A stretch of 64,000 bases of DNA from Aequoribacter fuscus (lineage in GTDB: Bacteria; Pseudomonadota; Gammaproteobacteria; Pseudomonadales; Halieaceae), in assembly GCF_009910365.1 (NCBI RefSeq), contig NZ_CP036423.1:1178001-1242000 (forward strand), given 5' to 3'. The translations under genes were made by a program, and so were the position numbers. Of this stretch, positions 34,952-44,295 are shown in pieces; position 1 is the stretch's first letter, and the number at the start of each line of letters is the position of its first letter. A model generated the notes under the pieces. That model searched no databases. It saw only the letters and a program-made list of their open reading frames with translations, and was not told where the DNA came from.

Positions 34952-37900
34952 ATGACGCCGCTGCTGACGAAAGAACAAAGGCTTGATGAATTAACGGACT
35001 ACTTGCAACAAAAAGGCAAAGACAAGCCCAGGCAGGGCTCGTTAGAGCAACTCGCGCGCGCCTTTTACGAAAGTTTGGGTATGGAAGATTTTGGTCGCCA
35101 GTCTGTTGAGGATTTGGCGGCAAGGGTCGAGTGGTTGCAGAGCTATCTGGACACCTGGGTCAATGGTTCGATCGATATTCAGGCATTGACGCCCGATCGT
35201 GATCATTTTGGGTGGGACAGCGACAATAGCGTCATTGTGGTCGTGTGCCCTCAAATGCCTTTTTGTACGGCGTCGATCCGTGGTGCACTGCACCGGCTCA
35301 ACATCAGTATTGATTGGCTGACTTCCTGCAACGTCAGGGTGTCTGAGCCGAATGAGGCCAGCGTGGGCGCCCGACATGTTGGTCACAGTGCTGGGACACC
35401 CATCAGCATTTTATATTTTGAGGTGGAGGAGCAGGAGCCAGCTGATTTGGACGCTATTGTATTACCCGAGCTGTCGGATGTGATGGCTCAGGTCGATGCG
35501 GTTGTGTCAAACTTTACATCAATTCAAGCGCGGCTCGCTTCGGCGCAACAACAACTGTTGACTGAGCCCAGTCCTCAGTTCGAAATCGCCGAATTGCTGG
35601 CTTGGTTTGCCGCGGGTAAAGCGACCTTACTTGGGTACCAATATTTTGAAATGTCGGAGGCGGGACAAACAGCGGTTTGTGACGTACTGGGTTTGTTGCA
35701 ATACCCAGCGCACAGTACTGTTGGTTATGATTCTGTGCCAAAGTATCTGGGCCGCTCCTTGCAAGGTGGAGCGATACGGTTCGGGAAATTATCGGTTCGC
35801 AGTCGGGTGCATCGGTGGGCCTATCCCGATACGGTTGATGTAGCCTTAGTCGATGCGAACGGCATTTGCTGTGGCGTTCATCGCTTTTTGATCTTACTCA
35901 CCTTTGCTGCTTACAACCAGGATCCGCGCGAGATACCGTGGCTGCGTGGACGTATTGACGACTTATTAGAGCGGGCAGGGTTTGATGAGCAAGAGCATGA
36001 GGGGCGTGAGTTGCTGCGCGTCATCGAATTGTACCCCCGCGATGAATTGTTTCAGTCCGATCTCGAAACACTTTTGGAAAATGTCACCGCAATCAACCGT
36101 ATTCAAGAACGCAGGCAGACTCGCTTGTTTATTCGTCGCGATGTGCAGACGGGGTTCGCAAATTGTTTGGTATACGTCCCTCGTGAGCTATACAACACGC
36201 AATTACGTGAGCGCATCCAATCCAGCTTAATGTCGGCACTCGGCGCTGTCGAAGCTGAGTTTTCGACTCAGTTCTCTGAATCGGTATTGGTCCGCGTGCA
36301 CTTTGTTTTTCTTTGCGATCCTTTGCAGCTAGAGCGATATTCCGAATCAGAATTGGAATCTGAAGTGCAAGATATCACGCAGGGGTGGATGGAGCGTTTG
36401 CAGGCTCGATTGCGCGATCTGCGCGGGAAGCGGCAGGCTCAGACGTTAGTGGGAAAGTATGGTCAGTACTTTAGTTTGGGGTATCAAAGCGATTTTGCAG
36501 CCGATATTGCGGCCGATGACGTGCTGGTTCTCGATCGCTTGACTGAGGCTGAACCCCTGAGGCCTGTTTTGCATTCCTCCACTGCACACGATGGCGATTT
36601 CAATTTAAGGTTGTACCATCGCGGTGCGTCACTGCCGCTTTCCGATGTGTTACCCGTGCTTGAGTCAATGGGGCTGCGAGTCTTGTCGGAGCGTCCTTAC
36701 AAAATTCTGACCGAGGTTGCAGGTCACTTTTGGATTCAAGATTTTACGCTGCAGTATAAATTTACCAGCCAGCTGACTATTGATGACGTTAAAACGAATG
36801 TCGAAGCCGCCTTCTTGGCGATTTGGCGGGGTGTTGCAGAAGTTGATGCATTTAATCAATTGCTGCTTGGTGCGGGTTTGTCGTGGCGCGATGTTGCGGT
36901 TTTGCGCGCGTACGCACGCTACTCAAAACAAATTCTGTTTTCGTATAACCCAGATTTCATGGCCGCGACGCTAAGTCAGCACATGGGTTTGGCATCGCTC
37001 CTGATCAAAGCGTTTTACGCGAAATTCGACCCTGATCAATGGGTCGAGTGGGGCGACGCTGCTGAGCGCCTCGCCGTTTCATTCGAGCAGGGTCTCGAGC
37101 ACGTCGAGAACCTGGGTGAGGACCGCGTGATGCGGCATTACTGGAGCCTGCTTGAGGCCACGGTGCGAACCAATTTCTTTTTGCAGGAGGGCTCTGCAAC
37201 TCGCTCCCATTTTGCGTTCAAATTTAAGCCTGCTGTCATCGCCGATATGGTGCGACCGATACCTTACCGCGAAATCTACATTTACTCTCCTCGTGTTGAA
37301 GGTGTGCATTTGCGCGGGGGGCCAGTAGCTCGCGGCGGTTTGCGTTGGTCTGATCGGTCTGAAGATTTTCGAACGGAGGTGCTGGGTCTGGTCAAAGCTC
37401 AGCAGGTCAAAAATGCGGTTATCGTGCCGGTGGGCGCGAAAGGCGGTTTCGTCGCCCGGCAAGTGCATCCGGGGATGAGCCGTGAGCAGCGCAACGAGGA
37501 GGGTGTTGCCTGTTATCAGCTATTTATTCGGGCTTTATTGGAGTTAACTGATAACCAAATTGCGGGTGCCATTGTTCGAAACCCAATGTTGGTGGTGCAC
37601 GATGGTGATGATCCGTATTTGGTGGTGGCTGCCGACAAGGGCACGGCTACCTTCTCAGATATTGCCAATCAAATCGCCGCTGACTTTAACTTCTGGTTGG
37701 GTGACGCATTTGCGTCAGGTGGCAGCGTTGGTTACGACCACAAAAAAATGGGTATCACGGCTCGGGGCGCGTGGGTGTCGGTGCAGCGGCATTTTCATGA
37801 GTTGGGTGTGGATGTACAGCGCGACCCCGTGGTGACAATCGGCATTGGCGATATGTCAGGCGATGTGTTTGGCAATGGTATGTTGCTGTCGAAGTCGTTG

Positions 37901-39742
37901 CTGTTGGTGGCGGCCTTTAACCACAAACATATTTTCATAGACCCCAGTCCAGATGCTGTTGCGAGCTTCGCTGAGCGTCAGCGCTTATTCAAAGAGTCGA
38001 CGAATGGCTGGGCGGATTATGATGAGAGTTTGATTTCTGATGGAGGTGGCGTATTCGACCGCAGTGCTAAGCGCATTGTGTTATCTGAACCTATGCAAGC
38101 ACTGTTGCAAACTGATGCAAAGACCTTGACGCCAACCGAGCTGATCCACTTGTTGTTAAAATCCAAGGTAGACCTGCTGTGGAACGGTGGGATTGGCACG
38201 TACGTGAAATCATCCACCGAAAGTCATCTCGAGGTCGGCGACAAGGCGGGAGACGCGCTGCGCGTGAATGGTGCAGAGCTTGGCGCCAAAGTCGTTGGTG
38301 AAGGTGGTAACCTCGGCATGACGCAACGAGGACGGATTGAATACTGTTTGGCAGGAGGGCGCTGCAACACTGACTTTATCGACAATGCAGGTGGCGTAGA
38401 TTGCTCGGACCATGAAGTCAATATCAAGATCTTCCTCAACACTTTGATGGAGCAAGATTTGTTAGACTCTGCCACACGGGTGGCTCGGCTTGAATCGTAT
38501 ACCGAATCGGTAACGCGCCATGTGTTGCACAACAATCGTTCGCAAACCTTGGCCTTAAGTTTGCTCGCGAAAGATTCCCACGAACGGGTACTGGAGTATC
38601 AGCAGCTTATTGAAGAGCTTGATGCGATCGATGTTCTGGATCGAGAGTTGGAGTTTTTGCCAAGCAATGACGCAATCGCCGAGCGGCGGGCTCAGGGCCA
38701 AGGGCTGACTCGACCAGAGCTTGCCGTTTTGTTGTCTGCCAGCAAGTCACATCTCAAACGTTTGCTGCACAGTGATATATTGGTTCAGGACGATGCCTTT
38801 TTGACGTGGGTGGAACGTTCATTTCCCAGCGCGCTCATCGGCGAATTTGGCCCTCTTTTAAGGCAGCACAGCCTGTATCCTGCGATTTTAGCAACTCAGC
38901 TCGCCAACGATATGGTGAATCGCCTGGGCCCCAATGTGTATTTTCGACAGCTGCGCGCCACCGGTGCTTCACCTGAGGCGTTTGCTCGATCCTATGTGAT
39001 GGCTTTGAATGTCTTCGATTTGGAGCACGTTTGGTCGATTTTGGTCAAAAAAGGGCAGTCAGCCTCGCCAGAGCACATGTATCGAGGCTTGACGCAGCTG
39101 AGTCAGCTTTTGAAGCGAACGCTCCGCTGGTTTCTCCGAAATCCATCAGACCTCAGTAGTTTATCGGAGTCAGGTGCTACGTTTAGATCTGGTATCACGT
39201 CGTTGTTGACTGGGGACTTCCTGAAAGCCGTCGAGGCCGATGGCGCCCAGTGGCGTCATCGGCAGTTAGAATGGCAAAGTCTGTTTGATGATCCGCAATT
39301 GTGTAATCTGCTTAGTCTGAGTGATTATGCCCACATATTTCCTGGCATAGTTCAGAATGCCGCGGCTTTGCAATGCAGTCTTGAGGACTTGGCTCAATTG
39401 TTTTTCGATGTAGAGCGGCTTCTGGAGCTTGATGTGTTGACTCGAGCGCTGTTAAGCACCCGGGTCGATAGCGAGTGGCGGGTGTTGGCGAGAGACGCCT
39501 ATCTCGAGCAGATTGTTGATATCCAGTTGTCTTTGTGTCGAGCGATGATCTTGCCCACAACGCGGGCGCAAGCGACGATGGACGAGGTGTTAAGCCAATG
39601 GAGTGAAGAGCAGCGGCCCGCGCTCAGACGGTGGGCGGATGTCGTGGCGCAACTCAAAGCAGTGCAGGGCGCTGACTTCGCGGTTTACGCAGTGGTGCTG
39701 CGAGAGCTATCTGAGCTTGCCCGCGCAGCTCAAGCACAGTAG
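34952..39742 (+). CDS. gdhB: NAD-specific glutamate dehydrogenase, large (180-kDa) type
   Basis: A 1596-aa enzyme, the size of the giant NAD-dependent glutamate dehydrogenases of Pseudomonas, Psychrobacter and Streptomyces. It oxidises glutamate to 2-oxoglutarate and ammonium for catabolism. Residues 1-700 form ACT-like regulatory regions. The catalytic block is at about 790-1170, with GGPVARGGLRWSDR, KNAVIVPVGAKGGFV (substrate lysine), GIGDMSGDVFGNGML and the dinucleotide-binding VGEGGNLGMT. A helical tail completes the chain. AAGGAA precedes ATG. It would drain glutamate produced by the amino-acid catabolic genes and by pepN peptide turnover. Confidence 0.93.
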   Translation: MTPLLTKEQRLDELTDYLQQKGKDKPRQGSLEQLARAFYESLGMEDFGRQSVEDLAARVEWLQSYLDTWVNGSIDIQALTPDRDHFGWDSDNSVIVVVCPQMPFCTASIRGALHRLNISIDWLTSCNVRVSEPNEASVGARHVGHSAGTPISILYFEVEEQEPADLDAIVLPELSDVMAQVDAVVSNFTSIQARLASAQQQLLTEPSPQFEIAELLAWFAAGKATLLGYQYFEMSEAGQTAVCDVLGLLQYPAHSTVGYDSVPKYLGRSLQGGAIRFGKLSVRSRVHRWAYPDTVDVALVDANGICCGVHRFLILLTFAAYNQDPREIPWLRGRIDDLLERAGFDEQEHEGRELLRVIELYPRDELFQSDLETLLENVTAINRIQERRQTRLFIRRDVQTGFANCLVYVPRELYNTQLRERIQSSLMSALGAVEAEFSTQFSESVLVRVHFVFLCDPLQLERYSESELESEVQDITQGWMERLQARLRDLRGKRQAQTLVGKYGQYFSLGYQSDFAADIAADDVLVLDRLTEAEPLRPVLHSSTAHDGDFNLRLYHRGASLPLSDVLPVLESMGLRVLSERPYKILTEVAGHFWIQDFTLQYKFTSQLTIDDVKTNVEAAFLAIWRGVAEVDAFNQLLLGAGLSWRDVAVLRAYARYSKQILFSYNPDFMAATLSQHMGLASLLIKAFYAKFDPDQWVEWGDAAERLAVSFEQGLEHVENLGEDRVMRHYWSLLEATVRTNFFLQEGSATRSHFAFKFKPAVIADMVRPIPYREIYIYSPRVEGVHLRGGPVARGGLRWSDRSEDFRTEVLGLVKAQQVKNAVIVPVGAKGGFVARQVHPGMSREQRNEEGVACYQLFIRALLELTDNQIAGAIVRNPMLVVHDGDDPYLVVAADKGTATFSDIANQIAADFNFWLGDAFASGGSVGYDHKKMGITARGAWVSVQRHFHELGVDVQRDPVVTIGIGDMSGDVFGNGMLLSKSLLLVAAFNHKHIFIDPSPDAVASFAERQRLFKESTNGWADYDESLISDGGGVFDRSAKRIVLSEPMQALLQTDAKTLTPTELIHLLLKSKVDLLWNGGIGTYVKSSTESHLEVGDKAGDALRVNGAELGAKVVGEGGNLGMTQRGRIEYCLAGGRCNTDFIDNAGGVDCSDHEVNIKIFLNTLMEQDLLDSATRVARLESYTESVTRHVLHNNRSQTLALSLLAKDSHERVLEYQQLIEELDAIDVLDRELEFLPSNDAIAERRAQGQGLTRPELAVLLSASKSHLKRLLHSDILVQDDAFLTWVERSFPSALIGEFGPLLRQHSLYPAILATQLANDMVNRLGPNVYFRQLRATGASPEAFARSYVMALNVFDLEHVWSILVKKGQSASPEHMYRGLTQLSQLLKRTLRWFLRNPSDLSSLSESGATFRSGITSLLTGDFLKAVEADGAQWRHRQLEWQSLFDDPQLCNLLSLSDYAHIFPGIVQNAAALQCSLEDLAQLFFDVERLLELDVLTRALLSTRVDSEWRVLARDAYLEQIVDIQLSLCRAMILPTTRAQATMDEVLSQWSEEQRPALRRWADVVAQLKAVQGADFAVYAVVLRELSELARAAQAQ

Positions 39743-39775
39743 CATGCGCGCCTTGTTTGGTTATTCGGTGCAACT

Positions 39776-40801
39776 ATGTCTTTAGCGGCCAAATTTACCC
39801 ACTTGCTTCCACCTGAAGCTGCCCACGCAGCAGCCATGCTAGGCTTAGATGCATATCATGCGCTGCGCATGAGCTGGATGATTGCGTCTGACTTAAAACC
39901 TAATCCGCAACAGGTAATGGGTTTGACCTTTGATAACCCCATCGGTTTGGCCGCTGGCCTCGATAAAAATGGCGATCACATTGATGCCCTTGGCGCTTTG
40001 GGGTTCGGTTTTATTGAGGTGGGGACGGTAACGCCAAAACCCCAAGACGGTAACCCGAAGCCGCGCCTGTTTCGATTGCCCGAACACCAAGCAATTATCA
40101 ACCGCATGGGTTTCAATAATAAGGGTTTGGAGCACATGGTCGGTCGCATAAAGCGCCGCAAATATTCAGGTGTTTTGGGGGTCAATATCGGCAAAAATGC
40201 GACGACTCCATTAGAGAATGCCTTGGACGATTATCGGCAGTGTCTCGACGCGGTCCACGGCTATGCTGATTACATCGTGGTGAACTTAAGCTCACCTAAT
40301 ACGCCTAACTTGCGGCAGCTCCAGTTCGGCGAACCTTTGAAACATCTGGTGTCGAGTTTGCGAGAGCAGTGTTATCGGCTTGACGCCGTTAACGAGAAGC
40401 GGGTGCCTTTAGTTGTGAAAATTGCACCCGACATGAGTCATGATGATCTGCTGTCAGTCGCCGATACGTTAATGGAGGCATCGGTTGACGGGATTATTGC
40501 TACCAATACCACGATAGAGCGCGACGCTGTGCTAGGACACCCCTATGCACAGGAAGCTGGCGGCCTCAGTGGCGTGCCCGTGAGAAGTCGATCTACGGAA
40601 GTCGTGACGGCCCTGTACCAGCATTTAAAGGGTGAATTACCCATTATTGGTGTAGGCGGTATCTTTGATGAGCGCTCTGCGGCCGAGAAACGAGAAGCGG
40701 GCGCCTCATTGCTGCAGCTGTATACCGGCTTTATCTATCGCGGATCGGATGCAATAAGCGCAGCCGCCCGCGGTTTCAAACAGGCAAACCTAAGCCGTTG
40801 A
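39776..40801 (+). CDS. pyrD: Dihydroorotate dehydrogenase (quinone), class 2
   Basis: A 341-aa FMN enzyme of pyrimidine synthesis that oxidises dihydroorotate and passes electrons to ubiquinone at the inner membrane. The amphipathic N-terminal helices (about residues 1-40) that bind the membrane are present. Active-site motifs are LAAGLDKNGDHID, NRMGFNNKG, VNLSSPNTPNLR with the catalytic serine, IIATNTT and GVGGI. It starts 33 bases after gdhB and its stop codon abuts the rmf stop directly. Confidence 0.95.
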   Translation: MSLAAKFTHLLPPEAAHAAAMLGLDAYHALRMSWMIASDLKPNPQQVMGLTFDNPIGLAAGLDKNGDHIDALGALGFGFIEVGTVTPKPQDGNPKPRLFRLPEHQAIINRMGFNNKGLEHMVGRIKRRKYSGVLGVNIGKNATTPLENALDDYRQCLDAVHGYADYIVVNLSSPNTPNLRQLQFGEPLKHLVSSLREQCYRLDAVNEKRVPLVVKIAPDMSHDDLLSVADTLMEASVDGIIATNTTIERDAVLGHPYAQEAGGLSGVPVRSRSTEVVTALYQHLKGELPIIGVGGIFDERSAAEKREAGASLLQLYTGFIYRGSDAISAAARGFKQANLSR

Positions 40802-41005
40802 TTATATCGAGTGCATTCTGGGCAGCGTGGCTGACCCGGTAACGCCATCCCAATAGTCAGAGCGCCCATCGCGCCAGCCTGCTAGCCATTGTTCTCGGTG
40901 GTTTTGTTGCGAGTGGGGACAGTCGTCCCTGCTTTTTCCCTGATTTCCTGCCATGTAGCCACGGTCAAAGTGGCGATTAGACACATCACGCTTGTGTTTT
41001 TTCAT
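40802..41005 (-). CDS. rmf: Ribosome modulation factor
   Basis: A 67-aa basic protein that dimerises 70S ribosomes into inactive 100S particles in slow growth. It has the family pattern KRDxxxRHFDRGYMAGNQGKS, then the invariant Cys-Pro and QWLAGWRDGRSD. The C-terminus is about 12 residues longer than in E. coli. A strong AAGGAG lies 5 bases before ATG. A small hairpin (41018-41030) sits directly upstream of that ribosome site. It is tail-to-tail with pyrD, with no gap. In E. coli the two are near but not adjacent. Confidence 0.92.
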   Translation of the reverse strand: MKKHKRDVSNRHFDRGYMAGNQGKSRDDCPHSQQNHREQWLAGWRDGRSDYWDGVTGSATLPRMHSI

Positions 41006-41017
41006 ACACGCTCCTTG

Positions 41018-41061
41018 TCGGCTGAGCCGAGGTTTGTGGTTAGGGATTCAGCTTGCGCTGA
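41018..41061 (-). promoter_or_regulatory. Two small hairpins in the rmf leader
   Basis: TCGGC-TGA-GCCGA (41018-41030) abuts the rmf ribosome site, and TCAGC-TTGC-GCTGA (41048-41061) lies further upstream. They may tune rmf message stability or translation, which is inference from position. Confidence 0.3.
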
Positions 41062-41121
41062 TCACAAAGCGAAGTTCAGGAAATCATAGTATGGGCGCCT
41101 GAGTCGAACATTTTTTTGATC

Positions 41122-41149
41122 TAAAAAAATGCCCTTTAGAACAGAGGGC
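41122..41149 (-). terminator. Orphan minus-strand terminator upstream of rmf
   Basis: Read on the minus strand, GCCCT pairs with AGGGC around a 9-base loop and is followed by seven T (complement of 41123-41129). No minus-strand gene lies upstream of it. It would end either a small RNA started in 41150-41440 or a long rmf leader. Confidence 0.5.
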
Positions 41150-41375
41150 TATTAAGCGACAACGGTTCTTGTATCACTCGTTTTTAAGGGTGTGATCAAT
41201 CTAACGCGACCGCTCCTCGATGCCCCGCTATCATATTGATCTCAAATTAGTTGCCTTCGAGTCTTTGTCGGATATTTTTCCATTCATAGCGATAAGTTGC
41301 TGTTTAAGATCGATTTAATAGGGCGGGCTGTTTGTGTTTTGTATCGTTTCGGGGGCTTCTTAAATCAAAACTACT

Positions 41376-41404
41376 TTGACCTTAAAGTAAAATTTCAGTA
41401 GGGT
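41376..41404 (+). promoter_or_regulatory. Possible sigma-70 promoter of the TonB receptor gene
   Basis: TTGACC (41376-41381) and TAGGGT (41399-41404) are separated by 17 bases, about 110 bases before the receptor start. The -35 is good and the -10 is weak. Confidence 0.35.
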
Positions 41405-41515
41405 ATAGCACGCTGGTCGACGACTATCCGTCGATCGGGCTAGGTCTTGGCCACTACGATCGCAAAGAATTTAAGCGTCAAGACGACACAAACAGAAATG
41501 CTAAGGGAGCAATCT

Positions 41516-44197
41516 ATGTTTCAAAAGAAAATCATCAACCGAGCGGTTGTCTCTGTTGTTGCGGCCAGTGCCTTGAGTGCACACTCGGCGCTGACGCAGG
41601 CGCAAATGCTTGAGGAAGTGATTGTCACTGCGACCAAAAAGTCCGAAAGCATGCAGGACGTCGCAATTGCTGTGCAAGCGATGTCTGGCCAGGCGCTTCG
41701 CGAGCAAAACGTAACCAACTTTGAAGACTACGTCGCACAATTACCCAGCGTTAATATGGGTGGACGTGGCCCTGGACAGAACGAAGTCTATATTCGCGGT
41801 GCCGCGGTCGATGCGATTAATATTACTGTGGCCGAGTCTCAGGGCTCAGCGCCTAACGTGGCGATGTACCTCGATGAACAGCCCATTACGGCTGGTGGCC
41901 GTAACCTCGATGTATACATCTCTGACATGGAGCGCATCGAGGTTTTGCCCGGGCCACAAGGTACTCTGTATGGTGCTAGCTCACAGGCCGGCACCGTTCG
42001 CTTGATCACCAACAAGCCCAATGTTGCCGAATTTGAGGGCAACGTGTCGGCGGAGTATTCGCAGACGGCCAAGGGCGAGGACAGCAGCAAAGTCGAAGCG
42101 ATGATCAATATTCCCTTGATCGACAATAAGCTCGCTATTCGCGGTGCGTTTTACTCTGATAACCGCGGCGGTTATATCGATAATGTCGCGGGGACGTTTC
42201 AAGCCAACGAGAACGTAAACATTGCGTTTCCAGGTAGCAGCGTGTTCTACCCAGAAGGTACTGTGTTCGCTAACGGTACAACTGTGGGAGCCGGTGGTGT
42301 AACGATTCCTGTCATAAAGGAAGTCGCGAGCAACAGCGCACTCGTTGAAGATGACTTTAACGACGTGTCTTATGCTGGGGCTCGATTAGGTGTGAAGTAT
42401 TACATCAACGATGACTGGTCGGCATTGGCACAATTCACGACACAAACGTTAAAGACGGATGGCGTGTTTGATTACGACCCAGAGAAGGGTGACTTAAATG
42501 TCAGTCGCTTCAGCGAGGACTCGCTAGAAGATACGTTTGATCAAGCGGCTTGGACGCTCGAGGGTCGCCTGGGCGACCTGGATGTTATTTATACGGGTGC
42601 TTACCTAGAGCGTGAGGTACATGCCAAGATTGACTACACCGGTTACACTAACATCGGTAAATTTATTGCAGGCTACCAGTGCGAATATCTTGTGGGTTCG
42701 TACTACCACGGTTTAAGTAACGGCTACACCACTGCGTACACGTGGGATCCGACTATTCGCGGAAACACAGGTGTTATCGAGTGCAGCACCCCCGTTAATA
42801 GTGCCAAGATTGACAATGAGCAGACACGGTTTACGAGCGAACTACGAGTGAGTGGTGATATCAACGACCGGACTACGTTCTTGGCGGGCGTTTACTATGA
42901 AGACTCAGAAATCCTGCACATCGGGAATTTCAACTACGGTGCACCGATCGCAAATGGTTGGGCGCCCATTGATATTAACTCCTCGTCTACCTTTGACAAC
43001 TCGGAAGCGAATGCGCGAGGTCTTGTTACGGACGCGACGCAATTTCGAAACGACAATACCCGCACGGAAGAACAGATTGCGTTTTTCGGTGAGATCGCTT
43101 TCGACATAACCGAGCAATTGAGCCTAGCCGTATCGGCGCGATATTACGATTTAGAGTATGGTTTTACCGGTTATGGCGCTTGGCGCTATGGCAACCAGCC
43201 CCTGTTTATAGATGATGCCGATCCCACCAATGATATTCGTCCAGCTCTGACTGGCGGTCGCGAGTATGAAGTTAACTTCGCTGAGCTCCAGCCGCTAAAG
43301 ACTGACGACACCATTACCAAGGTGACGTTGAGCTACGAGGCAACGCCGGACATTTTGCTGTATGCGACCATGTCTGAGGGCTATCGTCCGGGTGGTTTTA
43401 ACCGCGCGGCCGCACAGAAGGGCGGGCAGTACAGCGCCTCCGCGAATAATCTGACGGATACGGGCTTGCAGTGTGGTACCGATGTGGCGATTAACTCAAA
43501 TGCTGCTACTGGATTTCCGGGCTATTGTCTGCCCTACGTGTTTGAATCGGACACGGTAGAAAATCTCGAGTTTGGCTGGAAAGCAACCTTGCAAGATGGT
43601 CTGCTTCGAATTAACGGCACGGTCTATTGGATTGATTGGAAAGACATTCAAGTGAGCCAATTTGACTCGCAGAATATCTCAGTCTTGACGGTTGTCGACA
43701 ACGGTGGTGACGCCGAGATTCAAGGGATGGAAGTTGATTTCGCGTGGGCTCTTACTGAAAACCTGACGATCTACGGCGCCGCCTCTTATAACGACACAGA
43801 GCTTACCTCTGTTGACCCGGGGTTTGCGATCGTGGTTCAAGACGAAGGGAATCCTCTGCCTCTCACACCTGAGTTCCAGGGTAATTTACGTGCCAGATAC
43901 ACTTGGACAATGGCGGCGGGTATGGATGCTTATTGGCAGCTGAGCGGTAAGTATGCTGACGAAGCCTTGAACTCGATCGTCGATACACCGGAGGAGCCCA
44001 ATACCTACCAAGACTCTTATGCCATTTTTAACGGTTCAGTCGGGTTGAATAGCCCAGACGGCTGGGGCGCTGAGCTCTATGTTCGCAACCTAAGCGATGA
44101 GCGCGCGGAACTGCATATCAACCGTCAGGACTTCATCGAGCGAACAACGACAAACCGTCCAAGAACGATTGGTTTACGCATTAAGTATGAGTTTTAG
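41516..44197 (+). CDS. TonB-dependent outer-membrane receptor
   Basis: An 893-aa complete receptor. The ATG at 41516 follows AAGGGAG and opens a signal peptide (about residues 1-30, ending LTQAQ). A TonB-box-like EEVIVTA comes next, then the plug (about 40-170, with RIEVLPGPQGTLYGASSQAG) and a 22-strand barrel. The end reads TIGLRIKYEF, with the terminal Phe needed for outer-membrane insertion. The plug and barrel resemble the large group of uncharacterised receptors of marine proteobacteria, and the ligand is unknown. A terminator follows. Downstream lie a TPR-sulfotransferase and a BCCT carrier on the same strand, which hints at a small zwitterionic ligand. Confidence 0.92.
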   Translation: MFQKKIINRAVVSVVAASALSAHSALTQAQMLEEVIVTATKKSESMQDVAIAVQAMSGQALREQNVTNFEDYVAQLPSVNMGGRGPGQNEVYIRGAAVDAINITVAESQGSAPNVAMYLDEQPITAGGRNLDVYISDMERIEVLPGPQGTLYGASSQAGTVRLITNKPNVAEFEGNVSAEYSQTAKGEDSSKVEAMINIPLIDNKLAIRGAFYSDNRGGYIDNVAGTFQANENVNIAFPGSSVFYPEGTVFANGTTVGAGGVTIPVIKEVASNSALVEDDFNDVSYAGARLGVKYYINDDWSALAQFTTQTLKTDGVFDYDPEKGDLNVSRFSEDSLEDTFDQAAWTLEGRLGDLDVIYTGAYLEREVHAKIDYTGYTNIGKFIAGYQCEYLVGSYYHGLSNGYTTAYTWDPTIRGNTGVIECSTPVNSAKIDNEQTRFTSELRVSGDINDRTTFLAGVYYEDSEILHIGNFNYGAPIANGWAPIDINSSSTFDNSEANARGLVTDATQFRNDNTRTEEQIAFFGEIAFDITEQLSLAVSARYYDLEYGFTGYGAWRYGNQPLFIDDADPTNDIRPALTGGREYEVNFAELQPLKTDDTITKVTLSYEATPDILLYATMSEGYRPGGFNRAAAQKGGQYSASANNLTDTGLQCGTDVAINSNAATGFPGYCLPYVFESDTVENLEFGWKATLQDGLLRINGTVYWIDWKDIQVSQFDSQNISVLTVVDNGGDAEIQGMEVDFAWALTENLTIYGAASYNDTELTSVDPGFAIVVQDEGNPLPLTPEFQGNLRARYTWTMAAGMDAYWQLSGKYADEALNSIVDTPEEPNTYQDSYAIFNGSVGLNSPDGWGAELYVRNLSDERAELHINRQDFIERTTTNRPRTIGLRIKYEF

Positions 44198-44219
44198 TGC
44201 GTAAGGCGTGACTGATACA

Positions 44220-44242
44220 GGCGGGCTTGGCCCGCCTTTTTT
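44220..44242 (+). terminator. Rho-independent terminator of the TonB receptor gene
   Basis: GGCGGGC (44220-44226) pairs with GCCCGCC (44230-44236), followed by TTTTTT. It starts 22 bases after the stop codon. Confidence 0.88.
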
Positions 44243-44243
44243 C

Positions 44244-44269
44244 GTCAGGCCATAGCGATGTGGCCTGAC
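44244..44269. repeat. Second hairpin before the sulfotransferase gene
   Basis: An 11-bp stem from GTCAGGCCA to TGGCCTGAC (one G-T pair included), with a GCGA loop, directly follows the terminator. Its flanks (T6 on the left, A6-7 on the right) can also pair and lengthen the stem, which would compete with the U-tract of the first terminator. It may permit or regulate read-through into the sulfotransferase gene. Confidence 0.5.
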
Positions 44270-44295
44270 AAAAAAATAGAGGTAACGGAGTTTTA

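Larger units (their letters stand above)
41006..41515. other. Long intergenic region between rmf and a TonB receptor gene
   Basis: About 510 bases without a believable protein gene. From the left it holds the rmf leader hairpins and a minus-strand terminator-like hairpin with no gene feeding it (41122-41149). An AT-rich stretch without clear features (41160-41370) follows, then a possible plus-strand promoter (41376-41404) and the TonB receptor ribosome site AAGGGAG. Confidence 0.6.
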
